From positions 1 through 64,000 of the forward strand of contig NZ_KB893723.1 of the NCBI RefSeq assembly GCF_000374165.1: a DNA stretch of 64,000 nucleotides, written 5' to 3'. Under the pieces are notes generated by a model, which was not told the DNA's origin, ran no database searches, and saw only the letters and a list, made by a program, of their open reading frames with translations. Shown piece by piece: positions 33,905-42,017 of the stretch; positions within the stretch are counted from its first letter, which is position 1; each line of letters starts with the position of its first letter. This DNA comes from Parafrankia elaeagni (GTDB lineage: Bacteria; Actinomycetota; Actinomycetes; Frankiales; Frankiaceae). Position numbers and translations under genes: made by a program.

Positions 33905-33992
33905 GGAGGCACCCAGGCGCACGGCGCCGCCAGCAGATTCGTCGCTCCCCAGTGGTCGTTTCCACCCGAGCGCGCCAGTCACGACCCTTCGC
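33905..33992 (-). ncRNA. ZTP/ZMP (pfl) riboswitch
   Basis: On the minus strand, gggtcgtgactggcg, then gtggaaacgaccactgggga with gcgacg, and after a variable stretch gccgtgcgcctgggtg. These are the conserved halves of the pfl motif, including the invariant CGCCUGGGC-like terminus. It ends about 35 bases before glyA. ZTP, a purine intermediate that accumulates when 10-formyl-THF is low, is expected to turn on glyA. Confidence 0.9.
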
Positions 33993-34145
33993 CCGTCATC
34001 GTAGTGGCAGGGCGCCGCTGCGCGGTGGACCCGGACCGGCCCCGGCGGACGACCGGTCTGGCCGGACGTCGATCCCTACCGTGGGTGAGAGGGATGTTGC
34101 CCAGGGGGTCTGTGGGTTGTGAAGTAGATCGCCCATTGTCAACGA

Positions 34146-34175
34146 TTGACGTTACGGCAGCTCGTCGGGCATTCT
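34146..34175 (+). promoter_or_regulatory. Candidate promoter for a leaderless leader-peptide mRNA
   Basis: TTGACG (34146-34151) and CATTCT (34170-34175) are 18 bases apart. Initiation would fall at or next to ATG 34182, which lacks a ribosome site. The -10 is weak but keeps the A2 and T6 that matter most. Confidence 0.45.
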
Positions 34176-34181
34176 TCACTC

Positions 34182-34256
34182 ATGCGGTGGACATACCTGG
34201 CCGTAGCGTGCCGCTACGTCGACTTCGAGCTGACCTCCAGCGACCTCTGTCGCTAG
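34182..34256 (+). CDS. 24-residue leader peptide ending Leu-Cys-Arg, putative cysteine attenuator
   Basis: ATG 34182 to TAG 34254-34256. It begins MRWTYL and ends RYVDFELTSSDLCR. That layout (basic-HVD/YVD-L-x-S-x-LC-R-stop) matches the short leader peptides widely seen in front of sulfur-metabolism operons in actinobacteria. In those, ribosome stalling at the Cys codon reports cysteine supply. Directly after the stop, gtcgctagccc is repeated and a GC-rich hairpin (ccggcgcc...ggcgccgg, about 34280) could act as the attenuator. The downstream operon is an ABC importer plus a flavin monooxygenase. Confidence 0.6.
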   Translation: MRWTYLAVACRYVDFELTSSDLCR

Positions 34257-34774
34257 CCCGTCGCTAGCCCGTCGCCTCACCGGCGCCTCGGCGCCGGCCG
34301 CGCGGATCCGGTTTCCTCCACCGGGTTCTGACGAAGCCCTCCACCGGTCGGCCACCACTGGCCCGGCCGGCCTGCTGTCGCTTCCCGCGTACCGGCCGGC
34401 GTCACCCGTCTCCTGACGCCGGCGCGGTCCGACCGTCCGCGCCACCCCCGCTCCCGGGCCGCCTCCGTTTCTCGGGCTACCTCCGTTTCTCGGGCCACCC
34501 GCGCCTGCGCCACGCCCACCTTCAGCGCCACCCCCACCGCCGCGGCCTGCCGCAGTCCGAGCTTTCCCGTGCCCTCACCCCGGCGACCCGGCTCCGCGGG
34601 TCGGCGGCGATTCCCGCGATGACGTGACGAGCCGACGCGGCTCTGCCCGCGCCGGATGTCCGGCGTGCTCCGCCTGCCCCGTGCACGCCTGCCGACCTGC
34701 GAGCCCGTCGACCTGCGAGCCCTGGGCCCGGCGGCACGCCGAAGCGCGCCCATCCATGCCTGAGAGGACCATCC
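34257..34774 (+). other. Long untranslated leader of the ABC-transporter operon
   Basis: About 520 bases. After the hairpin region there are imperfect repeats (cctccgtttctcggg, about 34465-34495) and no open frame with a convincing start. It may fold as the expression platform for the leader peptide. Confidence 0.4.
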
Positions 34775-36367
34775 GTGAGCACCCCGAGGACGACCTTCAC
34801 GACCCCCGTCCCAGCAGCCGACCTGGCGGGCCCCGTGTTGGGGCGGCGCGGCTTCCTACGCCTCGGGACGCTGGCCGCCGGCGGGTCGATCCTGCTGGCG
34901 GCCTGTGGTGGCAACGATCCCGCGGGCGTCGGCTCCGGCGGCGGCGGGATGCTGCGCTGGGGGTGGGCACTGGTCACCTCGTGGGACCCGATCACCTCGT
35001 CGGCGGGCTGGGACGTCCACGCCCTGTCCCTGGTCTACGCGGGCCTGACCAGGCTGGACGAGAAGGCCACCCCCGTGCCGGCGCTGGCTAGCTCCTGGGA
35101 GTACAACGCCGACGGCACGGCCGTCACCTTCCACCTGCGCCCCGGCCTCACCTTCAGCGACGGCACCGCGCTGGACGCCGCCGCCGTGGCGAAGAGCCTC
35201 CTGCGCGGGCGGGACGCCCCGAACTCCCTGGTCGCGGCCCAGCTCACCAGCATCGCCGATGTCGTCGCGGTCGACGCGGCCACCGTGCGCCTCGACCTGA
35301 AGAACACCGACCACCAGCTGCCGGCCATCCTCGCCGGCAAGACCGGGATGATCGTCAGCCCGAAGGCCATCGACGGCGACGAGAAGGGCCTCGCCACCCG
35401 ACCGGTCGGCGCCGGGCCGTTCCAGCTGACGTCCTACGTGCCGAACGACAGCGCGAAGCTGACCCGCTTCGCCGGCTACTGGGACGCGGCGAACATCCAC
35501 CCGCAGGCCTTCGAGCTCCACATGCCGCCCGAGGCGGCCACCGCCGTCGCCGCGCTGCAGTCCGGCCGCCTCGACGTCGCCACGGTGCCAGCGTCGCAGG
35601 TCGAGGCGGTGAAGGCGGCCGGCTTCGAGGTCCAGATCATTCCCTCGCTGGTCATCAGTGTGCTCGACGTGAACAACACGACGGCGCCGTTCGACGACCC
35701 GAAGGTCGTCCGGGCGATCAAGCACGCGATCGACCGGAAGGCACTGGTGGACACCGTCCAGTTCGGCATCGGCGACGTCAACTACCAGCCGTTCCCGAAG
35801 GGCCACCCCGGGCACGTCGACGACCTGGAGAACGCCTACCCGTACGATCCGGCGCTCGCCCGCCGCCTGCTCGCCGAGGCGGGGCACGCGGACGGCACCG
35901 ATCTCACCCTCACCACCGCGATCGTCGAGGGCCTGCCCGAGCAGATCCAGGCGCAGCTCGGCAAGGTCGGCATCCGGGTGAGACTGGAGGCGATCCCGCA
36001 GGCACAGGCCACCCAGCTGGTCTACATCCAGCGGGCGAGGCCGTTCTTCACCGACCAGTTCGCCGGGCGGGAGAGCCCGGTGCAGGCGTTCCAGGTGCTG
36101 TTCGGCGAGCAGGGCCTGATGAACCCCGGCCGCACCACCCCGCCGGAGCTGGCCGAAGCCGTCGCGAAGATCACCGAGACCCCGCTGGACGACCCGGCGT
36201 ACCCGTCCGTCGTGCAGGCGGCGACGCGGATCGCCGTCGAGAAGATGCCGAACGTCTTCCTCTTCAGCAACCCGCGCATCCTGGTGCGCCGCCCCGACAT
36301 CTCGCCGCTGGGCAGCTACCTCATGGCCCAGCGGTTCGAGGGCGTCACCGTCGACGGGAACAGCTGA
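34775..36367 (+). CDS. ABC transporter substrate-binding lipoprotein (SBP family 5)
   Basis: 530 residues from GTG 34775, with AGAGGA six bases upstream. A Tat-type lipoprotein signal: GRRGFLRLG with twin Arg, then ILLAAC as lipobox. The mature part is a peptide/nickel-type binding protein: VTFHLRPGLTFSDGTALDAAAV near the family signature, RPVGAGPFQL, KVVRAIKHAIDRKALV. The ligand cannot be read from sequence. The adjoining monooxygenase and the Cys leader suggest an organosulfur compound. First gene of a five-gene operon. Confidence 0.92.
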   Translation: MSTPRTTFTTPVPAADLAGPVLGRRGFLRLGTLAAGGSILLAACGGNDPAGVGSGGGGMLRWGWALVTSWDPITSSAGWDVHALSLVYAGLTRLDEKATPVPALASSWEYNADGTAVTFHLRPGLTFSDGTALDAAAVAKSLLRGRDAPNSLVAAQLTSIADVVAVDAATVRLDLKNTDHQLPAILAGKTGMIVSPKAIDGDEKGLATRPVGAGPFQLTSYVPNDSAKLTRFAGYWDAANIHPQAFELHMPPEAATAVAALQSGRLDVATVPASQVEAVKAAGFEVQIIPSLVISVLDVNNTTAPFDDPKVVRAIKHAIDRKALVDTVQFGIGDVNYQPFPKGHPGHVDDLENAYPYDPALARRLLAEAGHADGTDLTLTTAIVEGLPEQIQAQLGKVGIRVRLEAIPQAQATQLVYIQRARPFFTDQFAGRESPVQAFQVLFGEQGLMNPGRTTPPELAEAVAKITETPLDDPAYPSVVQAATRIAVEKMPNVFLFSNPRILVRRPDISPLGSYLMAQRFEGVTVDGNS

Positions 36368-36368
36368 C

Positions 36369-37454
36369 ATGGCGGCGCACACGGCGACAGCGACGGCGAC
36401 GCTGGACGCCCCCCACACCCCGGGGCGCGGCGGGAACCCGCCGCCGGGCGGGGCCGGGACCCGGGCCCGGTCGGCGCGGCTGCCCCGGGTGCCCCGGCTC
36501 TCCGGCCTGGCCCGTGGCCTCGGGCGGGTGCTGGGAGTGGGGGTGCCGGTGGCCCTGGTGGCCACCTTCATCACCTACGGCCTGAGCGCGCTCACCGACA
36601 CCAACCCGGCCGCGACCGTGCTCGGTGACCTCGCCACGCCGCAGGACATCGAGCGGATGAACCACCAGTTCGGACTCGACAAGCCGTTCCTCGCCCAGTA
36701 CTTCGGCTGGCTCGGGAACGCGCTCACCGGGGACCTCGGCTACTCCTACTTCACGACCCTGCCGGTCGCGGAGAGTGTCGGGCGCGCGCTGCCGGTCGAC
36801 CTGTCGATCACCCTGGTCGCGGTGGTCGTCGCCATCCTCGTCGGCGGCACCGCCGGTATCGCGGCGGCGCTGAACAACGGCGGGCGCCTGGACCGCGCCG
36901 TCACCGCCGTGTGCTCGGCGGCGTCCACCATCCCGCCGTTCGTCCTCGGGATCGGGCTGATCATCCTGTTCTCGGTGACCCTGCCGGTACTGCCCTCCGG
37001 CGGCTACGTGCCCTTCAGCGAGGACCCGGGCCAGTGGGTGCGGTTCATCATCCTGCCCGGTCTGGCGCTCAGCCTGGAGCTCACGGCCGAGATCACGCGC
37101 CAGCTCCGCACCTCGCTGGTCGGCGCGATGCGGGAGAACTACGTGGTGGGCGCCACCGTACGCGGCCTGTCGGTGCGCCGGGTGGTGTTCGGGCACGCGC
37201 TGCGCAACGCGGTCGGTCCCGCGCTGACCGTCATCGGGCTGTACGCGCCGCGCCTCATCGGCGGAGCGGTGGTGGCCGAGGCGGTCTTCAACCTGCCCGG
37301 CCTCGGTCATCTCGCGCTGCAGGCCGCCGACCGCGGCGACATCCCCGTCATCCAGGGAGTCCTTGTGACGAGCATCGCGCTGGTCCTGGTGTGCAACGCC
37401 GTCGTCAACGCGGCGCTGGTCCGGCTGCGCCCGGCGGCGGAGCGGCGGTCATGA
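36369..37454 (+). CDS. ABC transporter permease (DppB type)
   Basis: 361 residues. A Pro/Gly-rich N-terminal tail of ~45 residues, then six membrane helices. MNHQFGLDKPFLAQYFGWL is the usual DppB loop, and the EAA-like coupling region is GAMRENYVVGATVRGLSVRRV. It ends LVRLRPAAERRS. The start is two bases after the binding-protein stop; the stop overlaps the next start (ATGA). Confidence 0.92.
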   Translation: MAAHTATATATLDAPHTPGRGGNPPPGGAGTRARSARLPRVPRLSGLARGLGRVLGVGVPVALVATFITYGLSALTDTNPAATVLGDLATPQDIERMNHQFGLDKPFLAQYFGWLGNALTGDLGYSYFTTLPVAESVGRALPVDLSITLVAVVVAILVGGTAGIAAALNNGGRLDRAVTAVCSAASTIPPFVLGIGLIILFSVTLPVLPSGGYVPFSEDPGQWVRFIILPGLALSLELTAEITRQLRTSLVGAMRENYVVGATVRGLSVRRVVFGHALRNAVGPALTVIGLYAPRLIGGAVVAEAVFNLPGLGHLALQAADRGDIPVIQGVLVTSIALVLVCNAVVNAALVRLRPAAERRS

Positions 37455-39406
37455 GCGTGCCGCGCCGGATGCGCCGGATGCGCCGGCTGCCCTCGGTGCG
37501 CCTCGCGCTGCTGGTCCTCGCCGGGATCGCGGTGCTCGCGGTCGCCGGCGGCTCACTCGCGCCCCACGACCCGGTCGCCCAGAACCCGCAGGGGATCCTG
37601 CGGGACCCGAGCACCTCCCACTGGCTCGGCACCGACTACCTGGGCCGCGACATCCTGAGCCGGCTGATGGACGCCACCGGCCGCTCGGTGCTCGGCGCGG
37701 TCGAGGCCGTCGGCGTCGGGCTCGTCCTCGGCGCCACCACCGGGCTGGCCTCGGTGGTGTTCGGCCGGGTCTTCGAGTGGATCTCGCTGCGGATCAGTGA
37801 CGCGTTGCTCACCCTGCCCTACATCATCTTCGCGATCGCGGTCACCGGGGTCATCGGGAACGGCATCCACCAGGCGATGCTGGCCATCGGCGTGGTGCTC
37901 GCGCCCGCCTTCTTCCGCATCACCCGGGCGGCGGCGCTCGGCCTCGCCTCCTCGCAGTACGTCGAGATCGCCGAGCTCGTCGGGGCGTCCCGCTGGTGGA
38001 TCCTGCGCACCCACATCTGGAACAAGGTGCTGCCCACCATCGCCGTGACCGCGGCGGGCAGCGCCGCCGCCGCGCTCCTTGTGGTCTCCTCGTTGTCGTT
38101 CCTCGGGATCGGGGTGAAGCCGCCCGCGCCCACCTGGGGCGGCATGCTCGCCTCCGACCTGAACTACCTCGCCCAGCGGCCCTGGGCGCCGCTCGCACCG
38201 TCGCTGGTGATCATCTTCGCGGTGGCGGCGCTCAACGCGCTGGCGGACGCCATCCGCGACACCACCGGCCTGGCGACGGCCGGGCCCGAGCCCACCCCCG
38301 CCCTGGCGCCAGCCGGGTCGGAGCAGGCCCCCGCTCCGACCCCGCTCCGGCCCCCGCTCCGGCCCCCGCCCTCCTGGAGGCGAAGGATGCCCGATGACCT
38401 GCTGCGGGTCGACGACCTGCACATCACCGTCGGCGGTGGGCCGCGGGCGGTGCACGGGGTGTCGTTCACCCTCCGACGCGGTGAGGCCGTCGGGTTCGTC
38501 GGGGAGTCCGGCAGCGGCAAGACCCTGACCTGCCGGGCCGCCCTCGGCGTGCTCGCGCCCGGCTGCGACGTCAGCGCCGGCCGGATCGACTTCGACGGGA
38601 CGTCGCTGGTCAACCTGCCGCGGCGGCGGTGGGACGGTCTGCGCGGCACCCGCATCGGCGCCGTCTTCCAGGACCCGGGCTCCTACCTCAACCCGTCCCA
38701 CACCGTCGGCCGCCAGCTCGCCGAACAGTTCCGGGTCAAGGTCGGCCACCGCCGCCGCGAGGCCCGCACCGCCGCCGTCGCGCTGCTCGCGACGCTCGGC
38801 CTGCACCAGCCGGAGCTGGTCTACCACCAGTACCCGCACGAGCTCTCCGGCGGCATGCTGCAGCGGGTCGTGCTCGCGATCGCCGTCGCCGGCGAGCCGG
38901 ACCTGCTCGTCGCCGACGAGGCGACCACCGCCCTCGACGTCACCGTCCAGGCCGAGGTGCTGGAGGCGCTGGACCGGCTGCGCGCCGAGCGGGGCCTGGC
39001 CGTCCTCGCCGTCTCCCACGACCTCGCCGTGATCGCCCAGCTCTGCGACCGCATCCTGGTCTTCTACGCGGGAGAGGTCGTCGAGACCGGGCCGACGGCG
39101 GACGTCCTCGCCCACCCGCGCCACCCGTACACCGCGGCACTGCTGCGGGTCGCCTCGGTCGGTGACTGGCGGCGCCGCGAGCTGGAGGTCATCGACGGCT
39201 CCGCGCCGCCCGTCGGCGCGCGGATCACCGGCTGCCGTTTCGCGGACCGCTGTGCCTTCGCCACCGACGCCTGCCGGACGGCGCCGGTGGAGCTGCGTGC
39301 CCTGCCCAACGGCGCACCCGGCACCGACCGGGCGGCGCGCTGCGCCCGGCTCGGCGAGATCGACCCGGCTGCCCGAGCCCCCGAGCGAGCAGGAGCGCCC
39401 GTATGA
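37451..39406 (+). CDS. Fused ABC permease (DppC type) and ATPase (DppD type)
   Basis: 651 residues in one frame. Residues ~1-280 are a DppC-like permease: SHWLGTDYLGRDILSRLMDA, six helices, EAA loop YVEIAELVGASRWWILRTH, SLSFLGIGVKPPAPTWG. A ~35-residue Pro/Ala linker follows. The ATPase begins at MPDDLLRVDDLHI: Walker A GESGSGKTLT, signature ELSGGMLQR, Walker B LLVADEATTALD, and the C-terminal Cys-rich CRFADRCAFATDAC of oligopeptide ATPases. The family allows such fusions. An internal GGAGG before ATG 38387 could also give a free ATPase. Confidence 0.92.
   Translation: MSVPRRMRRMRRLPSVRLALLVLAGIAVLAVAGGSLAPHDPVAQNPQGILRDPSTSHWLGTDYLGRDILSRLMDATGRSVLGAVEAVGVGLVLGATTGLASVVFGRVFEWISLRISDALLTLPYIIFAIAVTGVIGNGIHQAMLAIGVVLAPAFFRITRAAALGLASSQYVEIAELVGASRWWILRTHIWNKVLPTIAVTAAGSAAAALLVVSSLSFLGIGVKPPAPTWGGMLASDLNYLAQRPWAPLAPSLVIIFAVAALNALADAIRDTTGLATAGPEPTPALAPAGSEQAPAPTPLRPPLRPPPSWRRRMPDDLLRVDDLHITVGGGPRAVHGVSFTLRRGEAVGFVGESGSGKTLTCRAALGVLAPGCDVSAGRIDFDGTSLVNLPRRRWDGLRGTRIGAVFQDPGSYLNPSHTVGRQLAEQFRVKVGHRRREARTAAVALLATLGLHQPELVYHQYPHELSGGMLQRVVLAIAVAGEPDLLVADEATTALDVTVQAEVLEALDRLRAERGLAVLAVSHDLAVIAQLCDRILVFYAGEVVETGPTADVLAHPRHPYTAALLRVASVGDWRRRELEVIDGSAPPVGARITGCRFADRCAFATDACRTAPVELRALPNGAPGTDRAARCARLGEIDPAARAPERAGAPV
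38376..38389 (+). promoter_or_regulatory. Internal ribosome site inside the permease-ATPase fusion
   Basis: GGAGG at 38376-38380 stands six bases before ATG 38387, exactly where the ATPase domain begins. It may be a remnant of separate genes or may still be used to make extra ATPase. Confidence 0.5.
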
Positions 39407-40692
39407 ACCTCGCCGATCTGCGGACCCGGCCCACAGCCGCCACCGCGGCTCCGACCATTCCGACCACCCCCACCACCCCCACCACGCCAACCACGCCCGG
39501 CTCCGGTCCTGCCGCTGGATCCACCGCCGGCTCCGCCGATGGTCACGGCGCGGCCGGCGGCGTCGCTGTCGAGGTCGGGGCGGTCGGGGCGGCCGACGGG
39601 CCGGCGGTGGACGCGGAGCCGCTGCTGTCGGTCCGTGGCCTGACCGTTTCCTTCCGCGCCCGCAGTGGGCCCGGCCGGCGCACCACCATCCTGCGGGACG
39701 TCTCGCTGGAGGTCCGCCCCGGCGAGATCGTCGGCGTCATCGGCGAGACCGGCTCCGGCAAGACCACCCTCGCCCGCGCGATCGTCGGCCTGGCCCCCTC
39801 GGAGGCTGGTGTGATCGACGTCGACGGCACCGACCTCCGCCGGCTGCGCCGCCGCGCCCGCCGCGGATTCCGGCGCGGCGGAGCCATCCGCTTCGTCTTC
39901 CAGGACCCGCTGCGCGCGCTCGACCCGGACCTCACCGTCGGGCGCAGCATCGCCGAGGGCCTCACCGTCGCCGGCCGCGGCACCCGCGACGAGCAGCAGG
40001 CGGCCGTCACCGACGCGCTGCGCCGGGTCGGCCTCGACCCCGCCGTGGCCGACCGCCTGCCCGGCGCGATCTCCGGCGGCCAGCGGCAGCGGGCGTCCAT
40101 CGCCCGCGCGATCGTCGACAACCCGCGCCTGCTCCTCTGCGACGAGCCCGTCAGCGCGCTGGACGGCTCGAACCGCAACCTCATCCTGCGGCTCCTCGAC
40201 ACGCTGCGCCGCACCCCCGCCGGTGCTGACTCCGCCGGTGCTGACTCCGCCGAACGCGACCGGCTCGGGATGATCATCATCTCGCACGACCTCAGCTCGC
40301 TCGCCGGGATCGCCGACCGGGTCGTCGTCCTCTACCGCGGCCGGGTCGTCGAGGACGGCCCGATCGCCGAGGTCTTCACCCGCCCCCGCCACCCGTACAC
40401 GGCGCTGCTGATCGCCTCCGCGCCGAGCATCCGCGACGAACACGGCCCGTCCCCGGCGCAGCTGCGTCGGCCCGCCGACCAGCTCGCCGACCGGCCGGGG
40501 GAGCGGGGACGTCCCGCGGACGCCTGCGTCTTCGCCCACCGCTGCCCGTTCGCCACCGAGGCCTGCGACCACACCCCCGCGCCGGAACCGGCGGTGCCGG
40601 GCTGGACGGTCGCCTGCCACCACGAGCCGACCTGGCGCTCGGCGCTGACCAACCGTCCGGCCGCCATCAACACCGACACAGCAGGGAGCTGA
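39403..40692 (+). CDS. ABC transporter ATPase (DppF type)
   Basis: 429 residues, ATGA overlap with the fusion. The first ~70 residues are a Thr/Pro then Gly/Ala simple repeat not found in the family. The ATPase domain has Walker A GETGSGKTTLAR, Q-loop FVFQDPLRALDPDLTVG, signature AISGGQRQRASIAR, Walker B LLLCDEPVSALD, and His-loop IIISHDLS. A small repeat (GADSAGADSAE) lies before the His loop. The C-terminal Cys pattern CVFAHRCPFATEACD is typical of oligopeptide ATPases. Confidence 0.92.
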   Translation: MNLADLRTRPTAATAAPTIPTTPTTPTTPTTPGSGPAAGSTAGSADGHGAAGGVAVEVGAVGAADGPAVDAEPLLSVRGLTVSFRARSGPGRRTTILRDVSLEVRPGEIVGVIGETGSGKTTLARAIVGLAPSEAGVIDVDGTDLRRLRRRARRGFRRGGAIRFVFQDPLRALDPDLTVGRSIAEGLTVAGRGTRDEQQAAVTDALRRVGLDPAVADRLPGAISGGQRQRASIARAIVDNPRLLLCDEPVSALDGSNRNLILRLLDTLRRTPAGADSAGADSAERDRLGMIIISHDLSSLAGIADRVVVLYRGRVVEDGPIAEVFTRPRHPYTALLIASAPSIRDEHGPSPAQLRRPADQLADRPGERGRPADACVFAHRCPFATEACDHTPAPEPAVPGWTVACHHEPTWRSALTNRPAAINTDTAGS

Positions 40693-40698
40693 AGCAGG

Positions 40699-41790
40699 AT
40701 GCCCATCGAAATCCTCGGCATGGTGGGAACCAGGGAGGCGTCCGAGACCCGCGGCTCGTACTTCGACGGGCCCACGGTCGACACCGCCTACCTGACCCGG
40801 TTCGCGAAGGCCCACGACGAGGCCGGCTTCGACCGCGTCCTCATCGGCTACGGGGCGACCGCGCCCGACGGGTTCGCCGTCGCCGGCCACGTCCTCGCGC
40901 ACACCGACCGGCTCGGTGTGCTCATCGCGCACCGGCCCGGCTTCGTCACCCCGACCCTGGTCGCCCGCAAGCTCGCCACCCTCGACCAGCTCACCGGCGG
41001 CGGGCGGGTCGCCATCCACCACATCTCCGGCGGCAACGACGCCGACCAGCGCCGCGACGGCGACTTCGCCGACCACGACACCCGCTACGAGCGCACCGCG
41101 GAGTTCATGGACGTCCTGCGGCGCACCCTCACCTCCGAGACGCCGTTCGACCACGAGGGCAGCTTCTACCGGTACGAAGGGGCCTACAGCTCGGTGAAGC
41201 CGGCGACCGCGGCCGGCATCCCGCTGTTCTTCGGCGGGCAGTCCGACGCGGCCGTCGCCGTCGGCGCCCAGCACGCGGATGTCTACATGCTGTTCGGCGA
41301 GCCGTTGGAGCAGACCGCGGACCGCATCGCCCTGCTGCGCGCCGCGGCCGCGAAGCACGGCCGCACGCTGCGTTTTAGCCTCTCCACCCGGCCGATCATC
41401 GCCGACACCGAGGACGCCGCCTGGGCCCGCGCCGAGGCGATCACCGCCGAGACCCGCCGCCGGGCGGAGGCGGCCGGGGGCACCTCGCCGCAGTTCGCGA
41501 CCTCGAACTCGGTCGCGTCCGCCCGCCTGCAGGAGGCCGCGGCCCGCCAGCAGGTCCACGACGAGCGCCTCTGGTTCGGCGTGACGGCACTGACCGGCCC
41601 GGGCGGCAACTCGTCGGGCCACGTCGGCACCGCCCAGCAGGTCGCCGGCGCGCTGCTGCGTTACCACGAGATCGGCGTCGACACCTTCCTCATCCGCGGC
41701 TTCGACCCGTACGAGGACGTCGTTGACTGGGGCCGCGAACTGATCCCAGCCCTGCGCGCGGGCGCTGCCCGCATCCCCGTCCCGGCCTGA
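40699..41790 (+). CDS. Flavin-dependent (LLM class) monooxygenase
   Basis: 363 residues. Luciferase-like TIM barrel close to the alkanesulfonate monooxygenase SsuD: FDRVLIGYGATAPDGFAVAGHV, LGVLIAHRPGFVTPTLVARK, GRVAIHHISGGNDADQRRDGD, PLFFGGQSDAAVAVGAQHADVYMLFGEP. It uses reduced FMN and O2, probably to split C-S bonds of an imported compound. It follows the ATPase by six bases; no flavin reductase is in the window. A strong terminator lies 85 bases downstream. Confidence 0.88.
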   Translation: MPIEILGMVGTREASETRGSYFDGPTVDTAYLTRFAKAHDEAGFDRVLIGYGATAPDGFAVAGHVLAHTDRLGVLIAHRPGFVTPTLVARKLATLDQLTGGGRVAIHHISGGNDADQRRDGDFADHDTRYERTAEFMDVLRRTLTSETPFDHEGSFYRYEGAYSSVKPATAAGIPLFFGGQSDAAVAVGAQHADVYMLFGEPLEQTADRIALLRAAAAKHGRTLRFSLSTRPIIADTEDAAWARAEAITAETRRRAEAAGGTSPQFATSNSVASARLQEAAARQQVHDERLWFGVTALTGPGGNSSGHVGTAQQVAGALLRYHEIGVDTFLIRGFDPYEDVVDWGRELIPALRAGAARIPVPA

Positions 41791-41874
41791 CCAGCCATCC
41801 CTGTCCCCCCGTCGTCCCCCTGCCCCGGGCCGGATCCCCTCGGGACCCGGAAAAGCACGCCGCGGCGCGCCATG

Positions 41875-41910
41875 GAACGGGGGCGGGTTCTCCGCCCCCG
41901 TTCCTGTTTT
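41875..41910 (+). terminator. Rho-independent terminator of the ABC/monooxygenase operon
   Basis: A perfect 12-bp stem (41875-41886 with 41892-41903), loop gttct, followed by ctgtttt. It is the clearest intrinsic terminator in the window. Confidence 0.9.
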
Positions 41911-42017
41911 CCCTCAGGCATAATCTGTCGGTCAGCCACGGGGACGTCCATCTGGCCGGGCTGTGCGTAACGCCGCCGGTGTCCCTCTGTGGTATTGGAT
42001 TGCCTGTGGGGGAATTG

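Noticed and set aside
34277-34753. 158-residue minus-strand frame
   Set aside because: Arg/Gly repeats, no motif, and it would lie in the untranslated leader of the ABC operon.
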